From the NCBI RefSeq assembly GCF_051710625.1, contig NZ_JBPESN010000007.1, positions 1 through 64,000 on the forward strand: DNA of 64,000 bases, written 5' to 3'. Shown here piece after piece: positions 1 to 9,461 of the stretch. This DNA comes from JBPESN01 sp051710625. GTDB lineage: Bacteria > Pseudomonadota > Gammaproteobacteria > Enterobacterales > Enterobacteriaceae. The translations under genes were made by a program, and so were the position numbers. Each line of letters opens with the position of its first letter. Position 1 is the first letter of the stretch. Below the pieces are notes generated by a model. That model was not told where the DNA came from and ran no database searches. It worked only from the letters and a program-made list of their open reading frames with translations.

Positions 1-428
1 AACCGGTGGGGTGGGCTATGTCGTTCTCCCCGGACAGCAGACTGACCATCAAAGCACTGGAAATGGCATGGGAAACGCGTGGTAAACCAGCCGGAGTGAT
101 GTTCCACAGCGATCAGGGTAGCCACTACGAGCAGGCAGTTCCGACAGTTGCTGTGGCGTTACCGGATCAAACAAAGCATGAGTCGGCGGGGTAACTGTTG
201 GGATAACAGTCCGATGGAGCGCTTCTTCCGCAGCCTGAAGACAGAATGGGTGCCGACAAAGGGTTACAACTGCTTCAGCGAAGCAGTTCATGGAATTACC
301 GACTATATCGTGGGATATTACAGCGCACTCAGGCCGCATGAATATAACGGCGGGTTGCCACCAAACGAATCAAAAAATAGATACTGGAAAGACGCTAATG
401 CGGTGGCCAGTTTTAATTGACCACTACA
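1..428 (+). mobile_element. IS3-family element, 3' part (cut by window edge)
   Basis: This is the right-hand part of an IS3-family insertion sequence. It encodes the C-terminal half of the OrfB transposase (integrase core) and closely matches the copies ending near 12146 and at 45456. The HSDQGSHY motif with its catalytic Asp and the NSPMERFF motif with the catalytic Glu are both visible. A 2-base deletion in the Tyr-Thr codons just after HSDQGSHY (near 126-130), relative to the other copies, breaks the reading frame between these motifs. The right terminal inverted repeat ends ccactaca at 421-428, the inverse of the left end tgtagtgg seen at 10920. The left end lies outside the window, so a target duplication cannot be checked. 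It is very likely inactive. Confidence 0.9.
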
Positions 429-1152
429 ATTGGCGTTATCGGGACGTAAAGGGGACTTAGATAGCCTGTTACTCCAATCCAAAAAAAGAAAAAGAACGTC
501 TGATAGCCCTACACGAAGCTAAAAAGGGGCGGTATCTGAAGAGTGTGCAGTAGAAGATGGTGGCAGGCTTAAACTGTAAGAAAAGTGGAGCGGCCTAAAT
601 AAAGATTAGGCCATTATCTATCTCATTTCATTATTTTTATGATTTACTAATATTTTTTAACCTAATTCACATATATTTAATAAATGCCCAAAAGGCGTTT
701 TAACTACCTTTAAATCTGCTTAAATCACAGTCACTCGAATCCAGAATTTAGTGCAAAAAAATCATTTTCTGCCCATTTTTTTGCGACGAGTCCAGAATCT
801 GTAAAATCTCTGTAAGCCGTGCCATTACATTAAAGGAGGGCTTCTAGCTAACCCATCGTTTAACTTAAGAGTCCAGAAATAATTGCCACCCCACAATCAG
901 CAAATAACGCTGCCACAGGCGGCAGCGAGGGGGCGCCGTCTACCCGTTATTCCTGCGCCTTGATATGCACTGACCGGCGGGATTAACACTAAAAACATAG
1001 CATTCCCTGCCGCCGGCTGCGTTTTTTTAAGCGAAGCTTGTGAGGCGTCGCGCCACCGGGTACGCCCCCGCCCCGGGCGGCGGACGGGACGGGGAAGCGG
1101 TGACGGATCTGCAAGCGATCGAACATTGCCAGAGTGTAGCGTAAAGGCGGGA
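429..1152. other. Gene-free stretch between IS3 end and yhhQ
   Basis: There is no supported gene here. Bases 600-760 are clearly AT-rich compared with the flanks. A 10-base motif (GAGTCCAGAA, first copy GAATCCAGAA) occurs three times on the plus strand at 737-746, 788-797 and 869-878. In E. coli dcrB lies downstream of yhhQ, but no dcrB-like coding sequence is visible, so the locus has been replaced or eroded. Confidence 0.5.
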
Positions 1153-1818
1153 TTAGCTCAGCCGGAGTAATCCGGGATTGGATTGGCGCGCTAAACGTTT
1201 AAGCAGCATGTTGAGCAGCACGCCATACATCGGCAGAAAGAAAATCATGCTGATCAGTAGTTTGAAGCTGTAATCCACCGTGGCTATCTCGACCCAGTGC
1301 GCTGCCATAAACGGATCCGAGCTTTGATAGAAGGCGATAAAGAAAAAGGCCGCCGTGTCGGAGGCGTTGCCAAACAGCGTGGAAACGATCGGCGCGATCC
1401 ACCACCGGCCGCGCTGGCGCAAGCGGTTAAAAACGTGCACATCTAGAATCTGACCGAGGGCATAGGCCATAAAACTGGCGCAGGCGATACGGGCTACGAA
1501 CAGGTTGAACGTCCCCAGCGCGGCAAATCCCCGCCATTCGCCCTGATAAAACAGCGACGAGACGCAATAAGATATCAGCAGCGCCGGCACCATGACGGTG
1601 AGGATAATCCTGCGCGCCAGCGGGGCGCCGAAAATCCGTACCGTCAAGTCGGTGGCGAGGAAAATAAAAGGAAAGCTGAATGCGCCCCAGGTGGTAGTAA
1701 AGCCGAAAATCGATACCGGCAGCTGCACCAGGTAATTACTTGATGTGATAATGAGTAAATGAAACAGCGCCAGCCCTATCAAGCCCTGTAACCGCTGTTG
1801 TGGAGAAAATCTGAACAT
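1153..1818 (-). CDS. yhhQ: YhhQ queuosine-precursor transporter
   Basis: This 221-residue inner-membrane protein matches E. coli YhhQ over its whole length and has the same size. The family imports 7-cyano-7-deazaguanine or related queuosine precursors (VUT/ECF-type, DUF165). Diagnostic stretches are SSNYLVQLPVSI near residue 26, TTWGAFSFPFIFLATDLT near 42, and FNRLRQ around 130. Several hydrophobic segments support multiple membrane passes. It is divergent from tusA with about 195 bases between the starts, as in related enterics. The gene is intact, with no frameshift or stop. Function is assigned from the family. A symbiont importing the base rather than making queuosine fully would fit, but this is inference. 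Confidence 0.93.
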   Translation of the reverse strand: MFRFSPQQRLQGLIGLALFHLLIITSSNYLVQLPVSIFGFTTTWGAFSFPFIFLATDLTVRIFGAPLARRIILTVMVPALLISYCVSSLFYQGEWRGFAALGTFNLFVARIACASFMAYALGQILDVHVFNRLRQRGRWWIAPIVSTLFGNASDTAAFFFIAFYQSSDPFMAAHWVEIATVDYSFKLLISMIFFLPMYGVLLNMLLKRLARQSNPGLLRLS

Positions 1819-2013
1819 GATCTAACCTTTTTTTACCATGGGGTAAGGGAACCCAGAATGCCTGACGCCTTTTTATTGCGCGCGGCGCGTATAATACTTT
1901 TGGTGCCGTCAATGCAACGGGAGAATCATTTAACCGCTGCCCCGCTTGCAGCTATCATTTGCCGGCGTAAACTAGCGGCTCGACAATTTAAACGATTAAC
2001 GTGGACATTTTGT

Positions 2014-2268
2014 ATGCCTGATGCTTTTGCCGCCACGGATCAAACCCTGGACGCTCGCGGCCTGCGCTGCCCCGCACCCGTCATGATGGTGCGTAAAGCC
2101 GTGCGCCATATGGCCGACGGTCAGACATTACTGATTATCGCCGACGATCCGGCCACTACCCGCGATATTCCCGGCTTCTGCCGGTTCATGGAGCATACCT
2201 TACTGGCGCAGGCCACGGAACAGCTGCCTTACCGTTACCTGTTGCGCAAGGGGCGGGCGGCAGCCTGA
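2014..2268 (+). CDS. tusA: TusA sulfur-carrier protein
   Basis: This 84-residue protein of the SirA/TusA family accepts persulfide sulfur from IscS and passes it to TusBCD for 2-thiolation of U34 in tRNA Lys, Glu and Gln. The conserved LDARGLRCPAPVM motif places the active-site cysteine at residue 19. The start at 2014 gives the normal family length (E. coli TusA is 81 residues); the open frame extends further upstream but that extension does not look like the family. It is divergent from yhhQ, with yhhN convergent downstream. Intact. Confidence 0.93.
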   Translation: MPDAFAATDQTLDARGLRCPAPVMMVRKAVRHMADGQTLLIIADDPATTRDIPGFCRFMEHTLLAQATEQLPYRYLLRKGRAAA

Positions 2269-2295
2269 TCGTGACCGCCCGCGAGGGCAAACAGC

Positions 2296-2922
2296 TCAAA
2301 GATATAGCGAGCGCACTATCAGAAAATGGCCGGCGAAGTAACAGGCGGCGAATACCGCGCGGGCGGTATTGAACGGATAGCGGTAATGACTGATTAACCA
2401 AACGGCGGCCGCGACCAGCAGCAAAGCGGTTCCCGCCAACAGCGAGAAGGTATAGTCGTTGCCGAGCAGAAAGTATTGTTCGCCCGCGACCCATACCATC
2501 AGAAGCGTAACGCCAATATAGGTGCACACGGGCCAGCACAATTCATCAAGTCGGGACCAGAGCAACATAATCAACGCCGCGCCGAGAACCAAAAGCGTCA
2601 ACGGCAACGGCCAGAATATCGCCAGCGTCATACGGCTGGCAAAGCCGATGGTATAAAGTACATGGCAGAGAAAGAAAGCGCCGACGGCGTAAAGCAGTCG
2701 TTCGCTTGATAGCATCAGCAGCGCGCTGCCGGCGAGCGTCGCCAGCAGGCCAAGAATGATTAAATAGCCGGTGGCGGTAAGGTCCGGCGCCTGCCAGGCA
2801 AGCGCCAGCAGCAACAACAGCGTTATAGGCTGAAACAGCCAGCGCTGCCAGACCGGTCCACGGTAAGAGGCGTCAACGTAAAGCCATCCCGAGAAGACTA
2901 GTGCCATAAAAGACCAAAGCAT
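2296..2922 (-). CDS. yhhN: YhhN-family membrane protein (TMEM86-like)
   Basis: This 208-residue, very hydrophobic protein has about seven predicted membrane segments and matches E. coli YhhN, which lies in the same place downstream of tusA. The family includes animal TMEM86 lysoplasmalogenases; the bacterial role is not settled. The frame is intact and of normal length. It converges on tusA with only about 27 bases between the stops, and no clear terminator separates them. Confidence 0.9.
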   Translation of the reverse strand: MLWSFMALVFSGWLYVDASYRGPVWQRWLFQPITLLLLLALAWQAPDLTATGYLIILGLLATLAGSALLMLSSERLLYAVGAFFLCHVLYTIGFASRMTLAIFWPLPLTLLVLGAALIMLLWSRLDELCWPVCTYIGVTLLMVWVAGEQYFLLGNDYTFSLLAGTALLLVAAAVWLISHYRYPFNTARAVFAACYFAGHFLIVRSLYL

Positions 2923-3131
2923 TGGCGTTCCTTTTTGATGCGTGGTGAGTTGATATCGGCGATGACGCCCGCGATGATGGCAGTCCCAGGCGGACGCTGA
3001 CGACGTTTGCGTGCCCTGGCGTTGACATCCCGGCCGAGGCAGATGCGCGTTGCCGGTCTTTATGCTATGTTAGCGCCACTTTTTTCCTGCGCAATTCATG
3101 CGTACACATTATTGCGAAAGACAGCAGGTTT

Positions 3132-3459
3132 ATGAGCAGCGAGCAGCGAGCAGCCCATTTATCGCATTCAGTTTATTAATAATGGCAAAAATTATCAGCT
3201 ATTTGTACGTGAGCTGAGTCAAAGCGCCCTATTTGGATTTATCGAAATCGGCGATTTTGTATTCAGCAATCACAGCAATTTGGTGGTTGATCCCTCTGAG
3301 GAAAAGCTAAAGACGGAGTTCAGCGGCGTCAACCGCAGCTACATCCCGCTGCAGGCCGTCATTCGCATTGATGTCGTAACTGAAAAGGGCAGCGCCCGCA
3401 TTTCCGATTTAGGCGATAACGTTATAATGTTTCCTTATCTGCCCGGTAAGAAACCCTGA
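3132..3459 (+). pseudogene. DUF1820-family protein, frameshifted at its start
   Basis: The frame from 3154 encodes PIYRIQFINNGKNYQLFVRE, then VVDPSEEKLKTEF and SYIPLQAVIRIDVV, typical of the small DUF1820 family of gammaproteobacteria (about 105 residues, function unknown). The only plausible ATG is at 3132 and is out of frame with this. Between them lies a tandem 7-base duplication (gagcagc repeated). Removing one copy restores M-S-S-E-Q-P-I-Y-R in frame. The gene therefore looks inactivated by a single slippage event and is otherwise undamaged. Initiation at a non-ATG codon inside the frame is possible but unsupported. It stands alone between yhhN and yhhL. Confidence 0.75.
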
Positions 3460-3535
3460 TAAGCCGGTTGCGCGCCCTGACACCCTCATTCCGGCCGCCG
3501 GGCCGTTACTACGCAGGCGGGATTTCCCCGGGCGA

Positions 3536-3820
3536 TTAACGGCCGCGATCGGCGAGGCGCCCGCTGTTTTTTCTGCCAGGCGACCATTTCAAATACGCCG
3601 AAAAGGAAAACCCGCGTTTGAAAGCGGCGCCAGGCTTGACCTCGTCTTTGGTCAGGGTGGCTTTCAGCAGCGTTAGCTGCAATGCATGCATCACCAGCAT
3701 AAAGAACAGGCCAATATCGAGAAAATATTTCAGCGGCTTCGGAAATGGCTGTATCAGGTTAAATAATAAAAAGCCCCACACAACCAGCATCAATAGGCGG
3801 CCCAGATTAATCAGTAGCAT
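3536..3820 (-). pseudogene. yhhL: YhhL (DUF1145) with frameshifted C-terminus
   Basis: The start at 3820 gives MLLINLGRLLMLVVWGFLLF, a two-helix membrane protein matching E. coli YhhL (89 residues, DUF1145, unknown function). The match holds to about residue 68. A one-base indel near 3610 then moves the family C-terminus (VFLFGVFEMVAWQKK) into another frame, so the encoded tail is not family-like. The membrane part could still be made. Its start overlaps the 3' end of rsmD, as in E. coli, so the two are probably co-transcribed. Confidence 0.75.
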
Positions 3821-4415
3821 GTTGCTTCTCCGGCGTGGCGTGACGGAGATAGAGCCGGTAGGAGACTTGACCGGCAATTTTTTCCCGATGTAGCTGCCAA
3901 TGGGCAGGCACCTCGGGGGCGGGGCCTTCTGTTTCGGTTTCAATGTAAATCCAGGCGTCGTCTGCCAAACACCTGTGCTGCTCCAGCGCGGTCACCGTAG
4001 CGGTTATCATCCCGTGACGAAAGGGGGGATCGATGAAGACGACATCGAAAACGGCGCCCGGCTGCGCAAGCCAACGCAGGCTGTCGGTAGTGATAACCTC
4101 CGCCTGGTGCGCCTGCAACACCAGTAGATTGCGGGCAAGCTGCGCGCTGACCGCGCGATCCTGCTCCAACAGCGTGACGCTGGCGGCGGCGCGCGACAGT
4201 GCCTCAAGACCTAAAGCGCCGCTGCCGGCGAAACAATCCAGGCAGCGCGCGCCCTGAATGACCGGCGTCAGCCAATTAAACAGCGTTTCCCGCACGCGGT
4301 CGGTCGTCGGCCGCAAGCCCCCCGAACTGTCTGGCACCGGCAGCTTGCGGCCGCGCCAGCGGCCGCCGATGATACGGATTTGGCCGGCGGAACGGGCTGT
4401 ATTGTTTTTTGCCAT
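3807..4415 (-). CDS. rsmD: 16S rRNA m2G966 methyltransferase RsmD
   Basis: This 202-residue SAM-dependent methyltransferase makes m2G966 in 16S rRNA (E. coli 198 residues). The start at 4415 (MAKNNTARSAGQIRIIGGRW) fits the family; an upstream ATG at 4454 would add an unrelated extension. IIGGRWRGRKLPV marks the N-terminus, LDCFAGSGALGLEALSR is the SAM-binding loop, and DVVFIDPPFR is the catalytic DPPF motif. It is divergent from ftsY, as in E. coli, and its 3' end overlaps the start of yhhL. Intact. Confidence 0.95.
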   Translation of the reverse strand: MAKNNTARSAGQIRIIGGRWRGRKLPVPDSSGGLRPTTDRVRETLFNWLTPVIQGARCLDCFAGSGALGLEALSRAAASVTLLEQDRAVSAQLARNLLVLQAHQAEVITTDSLRWLAQPGAVFDVVFIDPPFRHGMITATVTALEQHRCLADDAWIYIETETEGPAPEVPAHWQLHREKIAGQVSYRLYLRHATPEKQHATD

Positions 4416-4643
4416 AGATATCTTGTTACGAGTCAAAACGCGCAAAGACCACAACGAATGTCAACGATAGTCTATTCTAGCGAGGCGGAGGGGCGTGGGA
4501 AATGGTATTTCGCATTTGATTTGTCCTGTGGAACAAAACCCCGTCACAACGCATGTTGCCCGCCGGGGTAAAATGGTAAACTCTGAGTATTATCAGACAG
4601 GTTATTTATTCGCCACCTTGTTGGGTGAGGAGTGTAGTAGCAA

Positions 4644-6299
4644 ATGGCAAAAGAGAAAAAACGCGGTTTCTTTTCCTGGTTAGGCTTTAACCGTCAGGAC
4701 GATGACGCAGGCAGCGAGCCGCAAGCCGAACGGGAGACCGACGCCTCCAACGCCGGAGGCGAAACCGATACGCCAGTTGCCACCACCGCAGCGCATGATG
4801 AGGCGGCGGAGGCTGTCGAGCCAGCCATACCCCAGGCGCAGGTGGAGAGACCGGACGTGGATCGCCCCCCGGCGCCCCCTGCGCAAGGGCAGACTTCCGC
4901 CGCTGATCCGATGTTAACGCCCCCTGCCCAAGTGGAAATTCCCCCCGCAGAATCGATGTCACCATCGCCTGTGGACGCGAAAATCCCCGCCGATAACAGG
5001 ATTCCGCCGGCTGACGAGCCAGTGCCGGCCGCGCCCGCCCGGGGGCACGATGCGCAGCGTATGGCGGCGGAAATCGTTTCTCTTACCGAGCAGGTCGCGG
5101 CGCGGCAGGACAACGTCGCCGCCAGCGAACGCAAGTCGGTGACCGGCAACGCTTCTGCTACGGTCCCGCCCGGGCACGACGCCGGCGCGCCGTCTGCGAA
5201 AAACACCGTCACCGCGGCGCCCGGAATCGACGCCGCCGCAATCCCTGACGATAGCGTCGATGCGGCGGCGGAAAACCGTCAGGACGCCAGTGCGGAATTA
5301 ACCCTGGTCGAGGAAGTCGCCCCGGAGGAAGACATCGTCCCGCTCCCGACACCAGACGGCGAACCGCCGGCCCCCGAGCGCGCGGGATTCTTTGCCTGGT
5401 TGAAAAACAGTCTGGTCAAGACCCGGCAGAATCTGGGATCCGGATTTATCGGATTGTTCCGCGGCAAGAAAATCGATGATGATCTGTTCGAGGAATTGGA
5501 AGAGCAACTGCTGGTGGCCGACGTAGGCGTTGAGACCACCCGCAAAATAATTGATGGTTTGATTGACCACGCAGATCGCCGCCATCTGAAGGACGCTGAA
5601 GCGCTGTATAGCCAATTGCGCGCGGAAATGGCGGCCATCCTCGCCAATGTAGAGCGGCCACTGGAGGTGACGGGCAAGGCGCCCTTCGTTATCCTGATGG
5701 TCGGCGTTAACGGCGTGGGGAAAACCACTACCATAGGTAAACTGGCGCGTCTTTATCAGGCTGAAGGGAAAAGCGTTATGCTGGCGGCGGGAGATACGTT
5801 CCGCGCGGCGGCGGTGGAACAATTGCAGGTGTGGGGCGAGCGCAACCATATTCCGGTGATAGCGCAACAGACTGGCGCCGATTCCGCCTCGGTCATTTTC
5901 GACGCTATCCAGGCGGCTAAAGCGCGCGGTATTGACGTGCTGATCGCGGATACCGCGGGGCGATTGCAGAATAAAGCGCACCTGATGGACGAATTGAAGA
6001 AAATTGTCCGGGTGATGAAAAAGCCGGACGTTGAGGCCCCCCATGAGGTTATGTTGACCCTGGATGCCAGCACCGGGCAGAATGCCGTTAGCCAGGTCAA
6101 CTTATTTAACGATGCGGTGGGACTGACCGGCATTGCGCTGACCAAATTGGACGGCACCGCCAAGGGCGGGGTGATTTTTGCCGTGGCAGATCGCTTCGGC
6201 ATCCCGATTCGCTTTATTGGCGTCGGGGAGGCTATTGAGGATTTACGGCCCTTTAAAGCCGACGATTTTATAGAGGCACTTTTTGCCCGAGAGGATTAA
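4644..6299 (+). CDS. ftsY: Signal recognition particle receptor FtsY
   Basis: FtsY docks the SRP-ribosome complex at the inner membrane and works with Ffh and SecYEG. The protein is 551 residues, longer than E. coli (497), because of an expanded Ala/Pro/Glu-rich acidic A domain (about residues 1-245). The NG GTPase domain is complete: VNGVGKTTTIGKLARLY near 354-370, DTAGRLQNK near 435, and TKLDGTAKGG near 498. The start has a good ribosome-binding site (gaggag) upstream. It heads the ftsY-ftsE-ftsX operon, but the two downstream genes are broken. Intact. Confidence 0.96.
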   Translation: MAKEKKRGFFSWLGFNRQDDDAGSEPQAERETDASNAGGETDTPVATTAAHDEAAEAVEPAIPQAQVERPDVDRPPAPPAQGQTSAADPMLTPPAQVEIPPAESMSPSPVDAKIPADNRIPPADEPVPAAPARGHDAQRMAAEIVSLTEQVAARQDNVAASERKSVTGNASATVPPGHDAGAPSAKNTVTAAPGIDAAAIPDDSVDAAAENRQDASAELTLVEEVAPEEDIVPLPTPDGEPPAPERAGFFAWLKNSLVKTRQNLGSGFIGLFRGKKIDDDLFEELEEQLLVADVGVETTRKIIDGLIDHADRRHLKDAEALYSQLRAEMAAILANVERPLEVTGKAPFVILMVGVNGVGKTTTIGKLARLYQAEGKSVMLAAGDTFRAAAVEQLQVWGERNHIPVIAQQTGADSASVIFDAIQAAKARGIDVLIADTAGRLQNKAHLMDELKKIVRVMKKPDVEAPHEVMLTLDASTGQNAVSQVNLFNDAVGLTGIALTKLDGTAKGGVIFAVADRFGIPIRFIGVGEAIEDLRPFKADDFIEALFARED

Positions 6300-6305
6300 T
6301 AAAGG

Positions 6306-6955
6306 ATGATTCGCTTTGAACAAGTCAGCAAAGCCTATCTTGGCGGGCGAAATGCATTGCGGGGGTGGATTTTCACCTCCGTCCGGCCAAGATGGCGTTT
6401 CTGACCGGCCATTCCGGGGCGGGGAAAAGTACTCTGCTGAAATTGATATGCGGCATCCGAGCGCCTAAGTGCGGGGCATATTTTATTTGGTGGTCACGAT
6501 ATCAGCCGGCTGAAAGCAGCGAAATCCCCTTTCTGCACCGTCAAATCGGGATGATCTTTCAGGATCATCATCTGCTCATGGACCGTACCGTTTATGACAA
6601 CGTCGCGATGCCGCTGGTGATCGCCGGCGCCAGTCTGGAAGACATCCGTCGCCGGGTATCCGCGGCGCTAAATAAAGCGCGCAATTTCCTGGTACAGTTA
6701 TCGGGCGGGGAGCAACAGCGTATTGGTATCGCCCGCGCCGTGGTCAATAAACCGGCGGTGCTGGTGGCCGACGAACCGACGGGTAATCTGGACGATGCGC
6801 TGTCCGAGGGCATATTGCGTCTGTTTGATGAATTTAACCGCGTCGGCGTGACGGTGCTGATGGCGACGCATGACACCGGACTGATAGCGCGCAGGAATTA
6901 CCGTATCTTAACGCTCAATCAGGGAAGAATGACCGGGGGCGTCCATGGCGAATAA
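6306..6955 (+). pseudogene. ftsE: Cell-division ABC ATPase FtsE, broken
   Basis: FtsE with FtsX activates septal amidases through EnvC. The gene starts MIRFEQVSKAYLGGRNALRG, 6 bases after ftsY. A one-base deletion near 6363 in the run cgggggtgg moves the rest out of frame with the start. Two compensating indels between about 6475 and 6515 scramble the stretch after GIRAP. An in-frame loss of about 8 codons sits just before LSGGEQQRIGIARA. The Walker A (GHSGAGKST), signature and Walker B (LVADEPT) motifs still exist in the second frame. An internal ATG at 6365 could yield a 196-residue protein without the first beta strand, but this is unlikely to work. Confidence 0.85.
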
Positions 6956-7968
6956 ATTTAACCGGCCCCATCGCGCGAACAAGCCGGCAAAACCGCCGAG
7001 CACGCAAACGGCGGGGGAGGCGAAAGCGGCAAAATCCAGGGCGCTGCGCGGGGGCTGGAATCAGCAGTGGCGCTATGCCTGCCTGGATACGCTGGCGGAT
7101 ATGTGGCGCCAGCCGCTGGCAACGCTGTTGACCGTTATGGTGATTGCCATTTCATTGACGTTGCCCAGTTTATGCTATCTGGTATGGAGAAGCGTCAGCC
7201 AGGCGGCGGAGCAGTGGTATCCGGCGCCGCAGCTTACGGTGTATCTGGATAAAGGGCTGGATGACGATGCGGCCCTGAAAATGATAGGCGTGCTCAAACA
7301 AGAGGGCGGCGTCGCCAAGGCCAACTATCTTTACTTTCGCGCGAGAAAGTGATGGGCGACGGGTTCCGCAATTAGTCTGGCTTTGGCGGCGACATGGATA
7401 TGCTGGAGGAAAATCCAACTGCCGGCGGTGGCTATTATCGCGCCAAAAGACAATTTCCAGAGCGCCAACACGCTTAAGACGCTGTTGCAACCGGGTTGCC
7501 GCAACGCAGAACGTAAATGAGGTGCGAATGAACGATAGCTGGTTCGCGCGCCTGGCGAAGCTGACCGGTCTAATCGGCAAGGTATCCGCTATGATAGGCA
7601 TTCTGATGGTTATCGCGGTATTTCTGGTCATCGGCAACAGTATACGTCTGAGCATCTTCAGCCGGCGCGACACCATCAACGTCATGAAATTGATCGGCGC
7701 CGCCGGTGGGTTTATCCTGCAGCCGTTTCTCAACGGTGGGGCGTTGTTGGGCCTGACCGGCGTGGTGCTGTTGCTCATCTTGTCCGGCACGCTGGACTGG
7801 CAGCTCGAATCGGTGGTGGCGAATGTAGCGGCGGTGTCTGGCACCACGTACGTGTTGCACGGACTCAGCTGGGATGAAGCCATCCTGCTGCTGATTTCGG
7901 CCATAATTGGCTGGCTTGCGGCCTGGCTGGCGACGGTACAACATTTACGCCGGGTTACACCTGACTAA
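6945..7968 (+). pseudogene. ftsX: Cell-division permease FtsX, broken
   Basis: FtsX is the membrane partner of FtsE. The N-terminal part (6945-7352) is good: a basic cytoplasmic tail, ALRGGWNQQWRYACLDTLADM, then the first membrane helix. After residue 130 the frame is lost, with stops near 7351 and 7374. A C-terminal piece resumes at about 7522 (MRMNDSWFARLAKLTGLIGK through LRRVTPD), carrying the remaining membrane helices with a short in-frame loss around LQPFLNGGALLG. It overlaps ftsE by 11 bases as in E. coli. With ftsE also damaged, the complex is very unlikely to be made. Confidence 0.9.
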
Positions 7969-8126
7969 CACTTTTTTGGTACAATGAGATTGGGATAAAG
8001 TACCGCGGTTGCTGAACTCACCGAAGGGATCGCAGTCTTATTATCGGCCGTTCAATGGCAGGAGGCCGCGTCCTGGTGCAGGCCATTCTCTTGAACGGCG
8101 CCCTAGTTTCTAGCAAGAGGTCATGA

Positions 8127-8984
8127 ATGATCAAAGATATGCAAGTTTTAGCCTATGTTCCCCAGGGCAGTCTGGAAGCCTATGTCAGGGCCGCCAATGC
8201 CTATCCGATGCTTACGGCGGAGGAAGAGCGGGCGCTGGCTGAACGGCTGCATTATCAGGGCGATCTGGAGGCGGCCAAGCAGCTGATCCTGTCTCACCTG
8301 CGCTTTGTTGTTCATATTGCGCGTAATTATTCCGGCTACGGCCTGCCGCAGGCTGACCTGATTCAAGAAGGCAACATCGGCCTGATGAAAGCCGTCCGCC
8401 GTTTCAACCCGGAAGTAGGTGTGCGGCTGGTGTCGTTTGCGGTTCACTGGATCAAGGCGGAAATCCACGAATACGTGCTGAGTAACTGGCGTATCGTGAA
8501 AGTGGCGACCACCAAGGCGCAGCGCAAGCTGTTCTTCAATCTGCGCAAAACCAAGCAGCGCCTGGGCTGGTTTAACCAGGACGAAGTGGAAATGGTGGCC
8601 AAAGAGCTGGGTGTGACCAGCAAGGACGTCCGTGAAATGGAGTCCCGCATGGCTGCGCAGGATATGACGTTTGATCCGACGCCGGAAGACGTCGCCCGCG
8701 AAGGGCAGCCGATGGCGCCAATGCTCTATCTGCAGGATAAATTGTCCGACTTTACCAACGGTATTGAAGAGGATAACTGGGACGATCACGCCGCCGACAA
8801 GCTGAGTGCGGCGCTGGAAGGTCTCGATGAGCGGAGCCAGGATATTATCCGTGCGCGCTGGCTGGATGATGACAACAAAAGTACGCTGCAGGAGCTGGCC
8901 GACCGGTACGGCGTCTCCGCGGAGCGCGTGCGCCAGCTTGAAAAGAACGCCATGAAAAAAATGCGTCTGGCGATCGAGGCCTGA
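8127..8984 (+). CDS. rpoH: Heat-shock sigma factor RpoH (sigma-32)
   Basis: This 285-residue protein aligns end to end with E. coli sigma-32 (284). Region 2 (AIRNY-type core with LIQEGNIGLMKAVRRFNPEV), the RpoH box QRKLFFNLRKTKQ (about 132-144) and region 4 (LQELADRYGVSAERVRQLEK) are present. The start at 8127 (MIKDMQVLAYVPQG) matches the family; an ATG at 8123 opens only a very short overlapping frame. About 155 bases separate it from the broken ftsX, enough for its own promoters. In E. coli the 5' coding mRNA acts as a thermosensor; this was not tested here. Intact. Confidence 0.96.
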   Translation: MIKDMQVLAYVPQGSLEAYVRAANAYPMLTAEEERALAERLHYQGDLEAAKQLILSHLRFVVHIARNYSGYGLPQADLIQEGNIGLMKAVRRFNPEVGVRLVSFAVHWIKAEIHEYVLSNWRIVKVATTKAQRKLFFNLRKTKQRLGWFNQDEVEMVAKELGVTSKDVREMESRMAAQDMTFDPTPEDVAREGQPMAPMLYLQDKLSDFTNGIEEDNWDDHAADKLSAALEGLDERSQDIIRARWLDDDNKSTLQELADRYGVSAERVRQLEKNAMKKMRLAIEA

Positions 8985-9084
8985 TGGCATTGCGGCAATC
9001 TGCCGCTGCAGCCCATCGCGTCTGTTGCCCTGAGCGGCAGGCGTGACCGAGGCGCGAGCCGCTAGCGCAGATGCCAGCCGTTAG

Positions 9085-9461
9085 GCTCTTCATAAGAAGC
9101 CGCAGGCGGACATAAATTTCCCCATCAGAGCCGCGTCCTCCAGCGGTTGTTGATTGCTGAGTCAACAAGAGACGATATCGGGTATTTGGCGGCGGGTTTC
9201 ATTGGCTAAATACAGGCCCACGCCCCGCCGCCGAGTCTCAGGCCGCAAGCATAGACCCGTTAGCCCCCCTTCTTCCCAGGGGGCGTCTAACTCCACCTGC
9301 GCCGCCGCCTGCGGCCGATCGTTAAAACGCGCGGCGAACAGCGCGAAGAAGCCGATAAGTTGTTGTTGCAACGCGTCGATATCCACGGCAGGCTAAATCT
9401 TTACCAGATCAAGTTTATTCTGGGGCCTTAGTACCTTCAGCCGTTCAATCGTCAGTTTCAT
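9085..9461 (-). pseudogene. panM: PanM (PanD maturation factor), broken
   Basis: PanM promotes self-cleavage of aspartate decarboxylase PanD for pantothenate synthesis. The start at 9461 gives MKLTIERLKVLRPQNKLDLV and is followed by a TAG where E. coli has Trp (KIWPEY). The acetyl-CoA fold region AARFNDRPQAAAQVEL...LRPETRRRGVGLYL is recognisable, then a second stop follows IPDIVSC, again where E. coli has Trp. The 3' end is approximate. In E. coli it lies between rpoH and the liv/ugp genes; livJ and the liv operon are missing here. Confidence 0.8.

Noticed and set aside
480..560. Short stretch reading KEKERLIALHEAKKGRYLKS, faintly like the phage head-tail joining protein gpW
   Set aside because: Too short, ends in a stop, and no other phage gene lies nearby; similarity could be chance.
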